Shown here in pieces: positions 38,894 to 47,742 of a stretch of 52,804 nt of DNA (within the stretch, counting starts at the first letter, position 1; each line of letters starts with the position of its first letter). A program made the position numbers and the translations under genes. The stretch spans positions 1 to 52,804 of the forward strand of contig JAPOUQ010000057.1 of assembly GCA_026708585.1 (NCBI GenBank), read 5' to 3'. The notes under the pieces were generated by a model. It worked only from the letters and a program-made list of their open reading frames with translations. It was not told the origin of the DNA and did no database searches. Source of the stretch: Gammaproteobacteria bacterium (GTDB lineage Bacteria; Pseudomonadota; Gammaproteobacteria; Arenicellales; Poriferihabitantaceae).

Positions 38894-39369
38894 TCACTTT
38901 CGTGAGTTTTCGGGACAAAGCTGACAAGTTTCAACACCTAGTTTCTGTAATAGTAAACCCTGCTCATCCCAGTCGCTATCAGTAGCATTCAAAATTGTCG
39001 CTCCTGCCTTCACAGAAACTGCTAAAAACTTACGATCAGAGGGATCGAGTTTGTTCGCGGGGAGCTCTTCAAAGCCTATATCATCATCGTTAGATGGACT
39101 GATTCTTATCTGCTGTATTCGATCATGATTATATTGATTCTCGAATAGGTACTTAAAGAATTCATCGCCCACATTTCGAGACCCACCAAGAGTTAAATGC
39201 TTTCGGTATTCTTGGAATATATATCCAAATTCATCGATTGCTACAATCTCCGAATCAATCAACTGTCTCAATTTCCTGACGCAAGCCAATTGACACCGTT
39301 CGTTACGTGTGTCTTACTTCCTCCATTCGCCGCAATCGGCACATTGGTATCGACAACATATGCTTTCAT
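38894..39369 (-). pseudogene. PIN-like nuclease, frameshifted near the N-terminus
   Basis: From ATG 39369 the frame reads MKAYVVDTNVPIAANGGSK, with the first catalytic Asp of a PIN fold, and then hits a stop. The rest of the protein continues in another frame (DTRNERCQLACVRKL onward) through VGDEFFKYLFENQYN, DPSDRKFLAVSV and ILNATDSDW, which carry the later acidic residues. One base appears to be missing near 39308-39318. The ATG overlaps the stop of the upstream ATPase gene as ATGA, so the two were translationally coupled. A start inside (TTG 39289) would lack the catalytic N-terminus. It is either a real inactivation or a sequencing error. Confidence 0.75.
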
Positions 39370-40730
39370 CCTAATTGATTTATTTTTCTCTCCAAAGAAT
39401 ACTCAGCTATTTCGGCAATCTCTTCCATTGCATTCCCGAAAAATTCACGTGGCCAATTCTCTATCTCTCCCCATTGGTTTAACGATAGGTCTGACACGAT
39501 CGCTTTGCCCTTGTTCTGTGCAAAATATAGCAATTTGATATCTTTATGGGAAACTTTTTTATTTTCTGCCACACGAAGTTGCAAACGTCGCAAAAAATGT
39601 TCACTGTGACTCTCAACAATAATTTGTATATCTCGACTCTTAATCACATCCACCATCACATCAGCCAGTTCACTCTGAACCGCAGGATGCAGGTGGATTT
39701 CGGGTTGTTCCATCAATATTGTTGAACCCTTTGGAACATAATACAACAGTACGAGTACTGGCAAGACTTGAGACACTCCAAATCCTACATCGGTTAATAA
39801 AGCCTCAGGACTTGACTTGGTTTTCTTCACATATACACGATACAAATTGGAACCATCTGCAATTTCTTTTACTTGAAAATCTTGAATGAGGCCTAATACT
39901 TGTAACCATCGAGCAATTATCCATTCGAAGTCTCGATACCTAGTCCGAGGTCCAAAATTTCTTTTTTCTCCGTCTCGTCTTGCAGCGAGGATTGCATCAA
40001 TTGTACGTTCACCTCGAGGTCCGACATCATTAGGACTAGAACCGGCCCATTGATATTCTCGCTTGGGCTGTTCACGAAGAGGTCCAAGGTAGTAAATGGA
40101 ATCGATAAATTCCTCATAGGCTTTTTCGAATTCATTGAGAAAGTCAGCATTCTGATATAGCCACTTTATTTCATCCGGGAAAAGATGGGTTTTGATCGGA
40201 GAACCGAGAGGCCATCTGCGTCCCTTGTTTCGTAAGAAGCTGAACTTCGGTTTATTTGTATCCAGCTTATAAATTTCTTTGGAGCTTTCTTGTTTTTTCA
40301 ATCGATATTCTGCTTCATCGAATTTATAACCCAATTGATTATTTCCTAGCCCGTCTCTACTCATACACACTTCACTCCATGTTTCAAGAGAGTCACTTTT
40401 TATCGATAACTTGCCAGATACTCCTTTTTGTATATCGATCTTGAGTTCCTTAGGCAGTTTCCAGGCTAGATTCCAACTCATTTGGCTTTGCATTTCATGA
40501 TTGCAGACAACATCTACATAGGTTCCCAAATTGACTAAACCTGCAGGACCACCAAAATCCAGAACCAAACCACGGTCTGTAGCATTTTTTGTCTGCTTCA
40601 ACATCAGAAGGAATTGAATTAGGCTACTCTTGCCAGCACTATTCGCACCGAAAAAACCTGTTATTTTCCCAAATTCGATTTCCACCTCATGCCAAGCCTT
40701 AAAATTTTTGATTTTCAATTTATTTAACAT
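39366..40730 (-). CDS. AAA family ATPase with DUF3696-type C-terminus
   Basis: ABC/SMC-like ATPase of 454 residues. The start LNKLKIKNFKAWHEVEIEFG leads to Walker A FFGANSAGKSSL (residues 27-37). After a long middle region come the signature-like DVGFGVSQVLPVLV and Walker B ILMEQPEIHLHP (about 338-350), and then the switch-like IIVESHSEHFL. The C-terminal LNQWGEIENWPREFF matches the DUF3696 tail. ATPases of this class pair with nuclease effectors in defence modules (for example OLD, PARIS and Septu-like systems). Here the partner is the coupled PIN-like gene. It is the first gene of the three-gene set. Confidence 0.9.
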   Translation of the reverse strand: MLNKLKIKNFKAWHEVEIEFGKITGFFGANSAGKSSLIQFLLMLKQTKNATDRGLVLDFGGPAGLVNLGTYVDVVCNHEMQSQMSWNLAWKLPKELKIDIQKGVSGKLSIKSDSLETWSEVCMSRDGLGNNQLGYKFDEAEYRLKKQESSKEIYKLDTNKPKFSFLRNKGRRWPLGSPIKTHLFPDEIKWLYQNADFLNEFEKAYEEFIDSIYYLGPLREQPKREYQWAGSSPNDVGPRGERTIDAILAARRDGEKRNFGPRTRYRDFEWIIARWLQVLGLIQDFQVKEIADGSNLYRVYVKKTKSSPEALLTDVGFGVSQVLPVLVLLYYVPKGSTILMEQPEIHLHPAVQSELADVMVDVIKSRDIQIIVESHSEHFLRRLQLRVAENKKVSHKDIKLLYFAQNKGKAIVSDLSLNQWGEIENWPREFFGNAMEEIAEIAEYSLERKINQLG

Positions 40731-41383
40731 ATGAATTTCCTGATTTTCATCGAATTCATCGATTTGAGTTGGGATTATAAAATTATCGAGAAATCAAGTA
40801 GAACTTCACTAAAAAATCTCAATAATTTGCAAGCAACGATGGTTAAGGAACTTGCTAAATCATGTTCCATAAATTAATAAGATTCCATCTTCCCAATACT
40901 TTCCAATAGCATCCATTCAGTGCATTTGAGTGGAAAGTGTAACTTCATCAACTCCGATATCAGTTCCTTTGATTTTTGTGGTTCGTGATAAAAACTTCAC
41001 TGGTACCGAAATACAAACTAAATGAGGTAATTGTTCATTCGATCGAAAAAAATATCATTGAACCATCCCTTTTACCTGATCGATATATTGCGATTTCATA
41101 CATAATAATTTATGTTGGAATAAATGAGCTTGGTAACATACTCATCTACGCAGACCAATTCATCTAACTTGTGAGATGCTACAACCTCCGTTGTTTTAAA
41201 ATATGACTGATTAATCATTACACAGGAATAAAAAATCTATCGGAATATGCACAAAACATAATCTGACTCAAACTGAGGGTTTCCTTTCGATTCGACCATG
41301 TAAACATATTCTAGAATATCCGCAATAAATTTTGATATAAAATCGAAATGAAATCCATGAAATTACGAAATACCATATACTGA
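40731..41383. other. AT-rich intergenic region, no gene seen
   Basis: About 650 bases between the divergent ATPase gene and the DgcN-like gene. A 63-codon plus-strand frame at 40976-41167 has no ribosome binding site or known motif. A TATAAA element at 41336-41341 is a possible -10 for the downstream gene. Confidence 0.4.
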
Positions 41384-42421
41384 ATGTTACAGCCTCATCA
41401 TCGAATTGCGATCTATATGGAAGAAAACCTCGATTCGGATCATGGAAAAATGGGGTTTGGTATTATGCGCTTTAGCAAAAGCAAAATCGTATGTGTTATT
41501 GACTCAGCAAATGCCGGAAAAACCGTAAGAGAGGTTAATTCTCTCCCTTTTGACTATCCTGTGGTTCTAGATGTTGAGCATGCCGTAAAAGCCGGTGCTG
41601 ATGTTTTCGTGATCGGTATCGCCCCATCCGGTGGACGCATTCCGGATCAATGGCTAGAACCGTTATATCATGCTATTGAACTCGGCATGTGTCTCGTAAA
41701 TGGTCTTCACGACTCACTGCAGGAGAAATTTGGAGACAAACTGAAATCCGAACAATGGATATGGGATGTTCGCCAACCCAGCTTTATACCAGCCATTGCC
41801 TCTGCTCAAGCTGCAAATCTCACTAATACACGTATTTTGATGGTTGGTACCGATATGGCAATCGGGAAAATGTCCTCAGGACTTGAAATCTGGAAGTGGA
41901 TTTGCAATCAACACCCAAATCTAAACTCTGAATTTTTGGCGACCGGACAAACCGGTATCACAATTACCGGAAAAGGTATCCCGCTGGATGGTTTCAAGTT
42001 GGACCATGCTTGTGGTGCTGTAGAGAGTCTGGTAATGGAAGCATCCGATGCCGATATACTGATCATTGAGGGACAAGGTTCGCTATTACATCCGGGAAGC
42101 ACCGCTACGCTCCCCTTGATGCGTGGGGCCTGTCCTACACACTTAATCATGTGCCATAAGTCTGGCATGAACTCAGTACGTGCATCAGAAAATATTCCCA
42201 TTCCGCCAATTAAACAGTTTATTCAATTCAATGAACAAGTCGCATCGACTTGTGGTTCCTTAACGAATACATCCACAATCGGCATCGCGCTGAATACGAG
42301 TCTACTTGACGAAGAGAATGCACTGAAGGCAATTAAATCTCTAGAAATAGAAACGGGCTATCCGGTTCAAGATGTAGTTCGTTTTGGAGCAGACAAACTT
42401 GCGTCTTTGATTGTCCAATAG
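41384..42421 (+). CDS. dgcN: DUF1611 protein, DgcN-like (D-glutamate N-acetyltransferase)
   Basis: The 345-residue protein matches DUF1611: the N-terminal HGKMGFGIMRFS segment, VFVIGIAPSGGRIP near 82, the P-loop-containing MVGTDMAIGKMSSGLEI near 150, and IIEGQGSLLHPG near 222. DgcN acetylates D-glutamate, and the product is epimerised by DgcA in D-glutamate catabolism. The usual partner dgcA is not present; two EamA-type transporters flank the gene instead. The biochemical role comes from the family; the local substrate is unproven. There is no clear ribosome binding site. Confidence 0.8.
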   Translation: MLQPHHRIAIYMEENLDSDHGKMGFGIMRFSKSKIVCVIDSANAGKTVREVNSLPFDYPVVLDVEHAVKAGADVFVIGIAPSGGRIPDQWLEPLYHAIELGMCLVNGLHDSLQEKFGDKLKSEQWIWDVRQPSFIPAIASAQAANLTNTRILMVGTDMAIGKMSSGLEIWKWICNQHPNLNSEFLATGQTGITITGKGIPLDGFKLDHACGAVESLVMEASDADILIIEGQGSLLHPGSTATLPLMRGACPTHLIMCHKSGMNSVRASENIPIPPIKQFIQFNEQVASTCGSLTNTSTIGIALNTSLLDEENALKAIKSLEIETGYPVQDVVRFGADKLASLIVQ

Positions 42422-42426
42422 CCGTT

Positions 42427-43350
42427 CTAGGTTGATTCTGATTTAGCTGATCGGATCGAGATCACTACTCCTGCAGCAATAATGGCGAGAATCCCTGTTA
42501 TTGCAGCCGCATCGAGCACCTCTTTCCAAATCACCCATCCCCAAAACCCTGCAAATACAATAAAACTGTACTCAAATACTGCAATATAAGTGGGCTCGGC
42601 AATTTGGTAAGCACGAATCAATGCCAAGACAGCAAACAAGGAACCAATTCCCTGAATCATGGTCCAGAACAGAAACTCTCCGCTTGGACTGACCCAACCT
42701 GTGCTTACAAAAGGAACCTGGGCACTTACGCTTTGCAGAAAAGGGGAAATACCCAAAACAAAAATACCCATTAACCCAAGCAGACCGGTACCAAGGAAAA
42801 ATCCAAATAACAAAACTAACGTATCTTCATCCGCGCATTTGTGCCGAGTTACAAGTTGACCAAGTGCATACATCATGCCAGCCAGTGCTGGCACCAGAGT
42901 ATAGATACTGAAATCCTGAGGATTTGGTTTCAAGACCAGGATAATACCGATAAATCCAAAAATTACTGCTAGAATCCTCCACGCACCAATTCGCGTTTTG
43001 AATACCAAAGCCGAAAAAATTAACAGGAATATCGGAGAAGTAAACAATATTGCGCCGGCTATCGCAATTGGAAGAAAGGAAATCACAATGAAGTAGACGA
43101 GTATTGCGGTGGCCATCAACATTGATCTTAGTACAACCCACCAGAAGTGATTGACATGAAAGCTGCGCTTCCAATAGGCTATATAACCAGCAATCAACAG
43201 GCAGTTAAACACGGCTCGCATCAGGTAGAACTGCCATACTCCCCCTTCATCGATAATAAAACGAATGAAATTATCAACCATACCAATTAACGACATGCCG
43301 CCTATTAGCAACAGCCCACCACGTAGAGTTGCAGAGTTTTTGATTAACAC
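42427..43350 (-). CDS. EamA/DMT family transporter
   Basis: Inner-membrane protein of 307 residues with ten predicted helices in two EamA repeats (drug/metabolite transporter superfamily; MVDNFIRFIIDEGG opening, PIFLLIFSALVF near 105, IFGFIGIILVLKPN near 128, VFEYSFIVFAGFWGWVIW near 258). It is convergent with the DgcN-like gene, their stop codons lying about 5 bases apart. Substrate cannot be told; S-adenosylmethionine- and amino-acid-exporting relatives exist. Confidence 0.85.
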   Translation of the reverse strand: MLIKNSATLRGGLLLIGGMSLIGMVDNFIRFIIDEGGVWQFYLMRAVFNCLLIAGYIAYWKRSFHVNHFWWVVLRSMLMATAILVYFIVISFLPIAIAGAILFTSPIFLLIFSALVFKTRIGAWRILAVIFGFIGIILVLKPNPQDFSIYTLVPALAGMMYALGQLVTRHKCADEDTLVLLFGFFLGTGLLGLMGIFVLGISPFLQSVSAQVPFVSTGWVSPSGEFLFWTMIQGIGSLFAVLALIRAYQIAEPTYIAVFEYSFIVFAGFWGWVIWKEVLDAAAITGILAIIAAGVVISIRSAKSEST

Positions 43351-43578
43351 CCTCTAGTCTCCAAGTTATGCATTGCCAAACTCATTCATGAAAATTCAAG
43401 AAAAACTTATGATTCTCGTTAACCCTTTGCTAACAGAAATACAAGCCACCAGAGGTATGATTTATAAAAATTCTCGGGGTGATGAGTGTACAACAATGCC
43501 GTATGGGGATTATCCAATAATTCAAGTAGTATTTGGTTATCGTCAATACCCACCAAACACCATCATATTTCAATAAAT

Positions 43579-44487
43579 ATGATTGAACTCTGGATACCAA
43601 TTACAGTTGTGGCCGGATTTTTTCAGAATCTGCGATCCGCTATTCAAAAAAAGCTAAAGGACGATCTCTCAACAATCGGTGCAGCATATTCCCGTTTTAT
43701 CTATGCACTGCCGGTAGCACTTGCCTATCTTTTATTGTTAATCAAAGCCGATAATCTACCGATACCCGACCCCAATACCCGATTCCTAATCTTTTGTCTA
43801 ATTGGAGGGATTAGTCAAATTCTGTTTACATTATCGTTACTCTGGACATTTACCTACAAGAGTTTCGCAGTCGGTACAACCTTCTCCAAACTAGAAGTAA
43901 TTATGGTAGCTGCCGTCGCAGCTCTGGTCCTAGGTGAAACCATCAGTCACTGGGCGGTCATTTCGATTGGTATTTCATCTCTTGGTGTTCTGGCCTTATC
44001 CATGGGCGAGCGAAATATTTCCGCATCCTCATTGATCCAGGGTTTGTTTAGTAAAGCCACTTTGCTTGGGCTGACAACAGCATCTCTGCTCGGCGCATCC
44101 TCTGCACTGTTTCGTGGTGCTACACAGGCACTTAACTATGAACCATTTTATGCAAACGCAGCCTATACTCTCGTGGTCTCACTAATTATGCAGACTTTGA
44201 TCATGGGAATCGGGATGTTGATCCTTGATCGTGCAAATCTGATCTCGGTCTTTAGACATTGGCGGTGGGGTGCCCTAGCAGGTGGTGCAGGTGCCTTTGC
44301 TAGCATTTGCTGGTTTACCGCGTTCACCTTGCAAAAAGCAGCATTTGTTCGCGCACTCGGGCAAATCGAACTGGTGTTCACATTCCTCGCGACCGTATTC
44401 TATTTCCGTGAAAAGGTTACAAACAAAGAAATTATCGGGGTCATTTTGATTACAACTGGGATTATTTCATTATTGTTACTCGGCTAA
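43579..44487 (+). CDS. EamA/DMT family transporter
   Basis: The start at 43579 (MIELWIPITVVAGFF) gives a normal first helix; the longer frame from 43486 adds a polar N-terminus unlike the family. The 302-residue protein has ten helices; landmarks include SRFIYALPVALAYLL near 40, FSKLEVIMVAAVAALVLGE and the closing QIELVFTFLATVFYFREK. It resembles the YdcZ/EamA subgroup only loosely and is not a close copy of the neighbouring transporter. Substrate unknown. Confidence 0.85.
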   Translation: MIELWIPITVVAGFFQNLRSAIQKKLKDDLSTIGAAYSRFIYALPVALAYLLLLIKADNLPIPDPNTRFLIFCLIGGISQILFTLSLLWTFTYKSFAVGTTFSKLEVIMVAAVAALVLGETISHWAVISIGISSLGVLALSMGERNISASSLIQGLFSKATLLGLTTASLLGASSALFRGATQALNYEPFYANAAYTLVVSLIMQTLIMGIGMLILDRANLISVFRHWRWGALAGGAGAFASICWFTAFTLQKAAFVRALGQIELVFTFLATVFYFREKVTNKEIIGVILITTGIISLLLLG

Positions 44488-44543
44488 CTGCATTCTTTCC
44501 AAGAGAACCGGTTCGGTAAAAGTGATACCATGATCAAAACCAA

Positions 44544-46910
44544 CTAGAAAATTAACTGAAGCACTTCCTGATAATGGGAGACAAATTCGATTTTTAATCT
44601 ATCCTGAATATAGTCTGGTAATTCATGATAGTCTCCTTGATTTTGTCTAGGTAAAATAATATTGCGAATTTTCATGCGCCGTGCTGCCACAATTTTCTCA
44701 CGAATCCCACCAACAGGCAGAACCTGTCCAGTGAGAGATAACTCACCGGTCATCGCTAGATTTCCTCTGATTTTTCTTCCAAGTGCTAGAGACACTAGAG
44801 CCGATGCGATCGTGATTCCAGCACTTGGCCCATCCTTGGGAGTGGCCCCTGCTGGTACATGCAGATGAATCATTGATGTTTCAAAGAAATGATGGTCAAC
44901 AGTCAATGATTCCGCATTGCCAATCACATAGCTATAAGCGATTTCTGCTGACTCTTTCATGATATCCCCAAGATGTCCAGTCAGACGAAATCCTCGACTA
45001 AATTCATGCGCCCGAGTTGCCTCAATGTCGAGTGTACTTCCTCCCAATGCTGTCCAAGCCAACCCTCTTGCAACACCAACTCCAACAATTAAGTTCTCTT
45101 TTCCAAATCGGGCGGTACCCAAATACTTTTCCAAATCTGCAGCCTTGACATGAACTGGTGGTTGATGACCATCAAGCAACTGCATAACGGATTTTCTGAC
45201 GATCGTACCAATCATTTTTTCTAGCCTACGAACTCCAGCCTCTCGAGCATATTCATCGATGATTTTGCGTATTGCGTTTGAATCAATGCGTAATTGTCCA
45301 CGCTTTTTGAGTCCAGCCGAAGTAATCTGTTTGGGTAGCAGATGCTTACGGGCGATCGCAACTTTCTCATCAGTCAGATAGCCCGACAACCGGATCTCCT
45401 CCATACGATCAAGTAGCGGAGCTGGAATTGTATCCAACTGATTCGCAGTGCAAATGAAAAGTACATTCGATAAATCAATCCTGACATCAAGATAATGATC
45501 CAGATATTCTTTATTCTGCTCAGGATCTAACACCTCAAGTAGAGCATGTGCTGGATCCCCACGATATGAAGCCCCGACTTTGTCAATTTCATCAAGCATA
45601 ATTACCGGATTAGAGGTACCACACTCCCTCAAAGCCTGAACAAATTTACCGGGCATTGAACCAATATAGGTGCGACGGTGTCCTTTAATCTCGGCCTCAT
45701 CGCGCATACCACCTAAGGAAAACCGATAAAACTTTCTAGCAAGAGCATTGGCAATGGAACGGCCAAGCGATGTCTTCCCCACTCCTGGCGGGCCCACAAA
45801 TAGGATAATAGACCCAGAAATCACTCCACGCATCCTACCAACGGCAATAAATTCAAGAATACGCTGTTTGGCCTCATCAAGACCTTCGTGATCAGCATCT
45901 AGAATCTCTCTTGCCGTATTTAGTTCAAGACGATCTTCACTACACAATCCCCATGGAATGGAAGTTAACCAGTCAAGGTAGTTCCGGGTGACCGTGTACT
46001 CTGGCGACCCTCTCTCTAGGATCGCCATTTTCTCCATTTCTTCATCGATTTTCTTGCTCGCATGATCGGGAACAACGAGTTTTTCGAGTCGGTCTCGAAA
46101 AGTCTCAATTTCTGCTTCTCGATCATCCTTTGATATCCCAAGTTCTTTCTGAATATACTTTAACTGCTCACGTAGCAGGTTATCACGCTGGTGTTGAGAT
46201 AACTCGCTCTCAATATGTGTTCGTATATCGGACTGAACCTTGGCGATTTCGACCTCTTTCCGGAGCAATACCAAGGTCTTTTCCATCCGTGGGGCGAGTT
46301 CAATGGTATTTAGAATATCCTGAAGTTCGGGAGCATCCGCAGTGGTCATACTCGCTCCAAAATCAGCCAATTTTGCAGGGTCTGCTGTGCCAAAATTATT
46401 CAGGAATAATTTTAACTCTTCACCATACATTGGGTTTAATGGCAAAAGTTCCTTGATAGTATTGAATATAGCAGTTGTATATGCCTTGATCTGGTTTGAA
46501 CGCGGTGTTGTGGTTTCAGGAAAATAGCGAACCTGGGCAGTAAATGGCTTATCCCGACTTACCCAGCTTATAATTTGCAACCGTTGTACACCTGACACCA
46601 CCATATGAACCTGATTCTCCTGTCGCTCCAATTGGTGAATTCGACACACTGTACCGATTTCAGACATATCATTCACAGTTGAATCATTCATTTCAATATC
46701 AGAGATATAAAGCAAACCCAAATAACCCATATCCTCCTTATGAATCGCTTTGAATGTGCTCTCCCAAACCGTGAAATCAATCACAACAGGTATAATCTGA
46801 CTGGGAAATATCGGCTTCTTTGACACTGGGAGTATGTACAAGTTGCTCGGCAGAACATCAGTTGACCGAGCAATTTCGTTTACAACCTCTGGCTCGACTT
46901 CTTCATTCAT
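44544..46910 (-). CDS. lon: ATP-dependent protease Lon
   Basis: Cytoplasmic AAA+ serine protease that removes misfolded and regulatory proteins. The 788 residues contain the N-terminal LON substrate domain, a coiled region, the AAA+ module (Walker A GPPGVGKTSLG near 370; Walker B VIMLDEIDKV) and the protease domain. The catalytic serine lies in PKDGPSAGITIASAL near 683 and the lysine in GGIREKIVAARR. Length equals normal LonA (about 784). The clpX gene that often precedes lon in gammaproteobacteria is not adjacent; instead lolD lies upstream on the same strand after a 130-base gap, suggesting its own promoter. Confidence 0.97.
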   Translation of the reverse strand: MNEEVEPEVVNEIARSTDVLPSNLYILPVSKKPIFPSQIIPVVIDFTVWESTFKAIHKEDMGYLGLLYISDIEMNDSTVNDMSEIGTVCRIHQLERQENQVHMVVSGVQRLQIISWVSRDKPFTAQVRYFPETTTPRSNQIKAYTTAIFNTIKELLPLNPMYGEELKLFLNNFGTADPAKLADFGASMTTADAPELQDILNTIELAPRMEKTLVLLRKEVEIAKVQSDIRTHIESELSQHQRDNLLREQLKYIQKELGISKDDREAEIETFRDRLEKLVVPDHASKKIDEEMEKMAILERGSPEYTVTRNYLDWLTSIPWGLCSEDRLELNTAREILDADHEGLDEAKQRILEFIAVGRMRGVISGSIILFVGPPGVGKTSLGRSIANALARKFYRFSLGGMRDEAEIKGHRRTYIGSMPGKFVQALRECGTSNPVIMLDEIDKVGASYRGDPAHALLEVLDPEQNKEYLDHYLDVRIDLSNVLFICTANQLDTIPAPLLDRMEEIRLSGYLTDEKVAIARKHLLPKQITSAGLKKRGQLRIDSNAIRKIIDEYAREAGVRRLEKMIGTIVRKSVMQLLDGHQPPVHVKAADLEKYLGTARFGKENLIVGVGVARGLAWTALGGSTLDIEATRAHEFSRGFRLTGHLGDIMKESAEIAYSYVIGNAESLTVDHHFFETSMIHLHVPAGATPKDGPSAGITIASALVSLALGRKIRGNLAMTGELSLTGQVLPVGGIREKIVAARRMKIRNIILPRQNQGDYHELPDYIQDRLKIEFVSHYQEVLQLIF

Positions 46911-47040
46911 GAGAATTGTTCGGTGGGAAAACGAAAAGTGATTCGTGTGAAATAATCTTGCCCATAGATGGTTGCATTTTTATCAAACACAATAGAACAA
47001 ATATCTTTCCGATAAGCGGTAGGCTTAGAATGAATTCTCG

Positions 47041-47742
47041 TTAACCGGATTCCACCAACACACCATTTTCAAGACTGAAAACGCGATCGGTCTGTTTGGC
47101 TAACGACTGATTATGAGTGACCATAATCAGGGCAAACTGATCCTGACTATCGTAATTTAACAAAGTTTCATGGACTCGTGCAGCAGTTCTCTCATCCAAA
47201 TTACCAGTCGGTTCATCGGCCATAACACAGGAAGGTTTGCTAACAAGAGCACGGGCAATTGCAGTACGTTGCCGCTCTCCACCGGATAATTCGCCTGGTT
47301 TGTGATGAGTTCGATCTTTCAGTCCTATACGCTCCAATATTTCTCTGGCTTGATCAAATGCTAAGGTTCGGTTTGCCCGCCGTATTAACAAAGGCATGGC
47401 TACATTTTCTATGACTGTAAACTCAGCCAATAGATGATGAAATTGATACACAAAACCAAGATGAGCATTTCGAATATTCCCTCGTTTTTTCTGGGAGGTT
47501 TCGTTGATATCTATACCATTTATCAGAATCTGACCACTTGAGGGTGAGGACAACCCTCCAAGAACGTGTAAGAGCGTACTCTTACCAGAACCCGACATAC
47601 CGACAATGGCTATCCGTTCACCTTGATAGAGCGCCAGATTCACACCCTTGAGCACTTCCACTTTCAAGTCTCCTTCCTGGAAGGTCTTTGTTACATCTTT
47701 GCAATGCACAACCGGCTTTTTGGCGTTATCGGATTCAGTCAT
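47041..47742 (-). CDS. lolD: Lipoprotein-releasing ABC transporter ATPase LolD
   Basis: The start at 47742 gives MTESDNAKKPVVHCKDVTKTF, the usual LolD opening; it overlaps the stop of lolC by eight bases. In 233 residues: Walker A GMSGSGKSTLLHVLGGL, LGFVYQFHHLLAEFTVIENV, signature LSGGERQRTAIARAL and Walker B CVMADEPTGNLD. LolD powers release of lipoproteins from the inner membrane to LolA. The QFHHLLAEF segment is specific to LolD. Confidence 0.95.
   Translation of the reverse strand: MTESDNAKKPVVHCKDVTKTFQEGDLKVEVLKGVNLALYQGERIAIVGMSGSGKSTLLHVLGGLSSPSSGQILINGIDINETSQKKRGNIRNAHLGFVYQFHHLLAEFTVIENVAMPLLIRRANRTLAFDQAREILERIGLKDRTHHKPGELSGGERQRTAIARALVSKPSCVMADEPTGNLDERTAARVHETLLNYDSQDQFALIMVTHNQSLAKQTDRVFSLENGVLVESG

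Noticed and set aside
40976-41167. 63-codon plus-strand frame in the 650-base gap
   Set aside because: No ribosome binding site; composition fits random AT-rich sequence.
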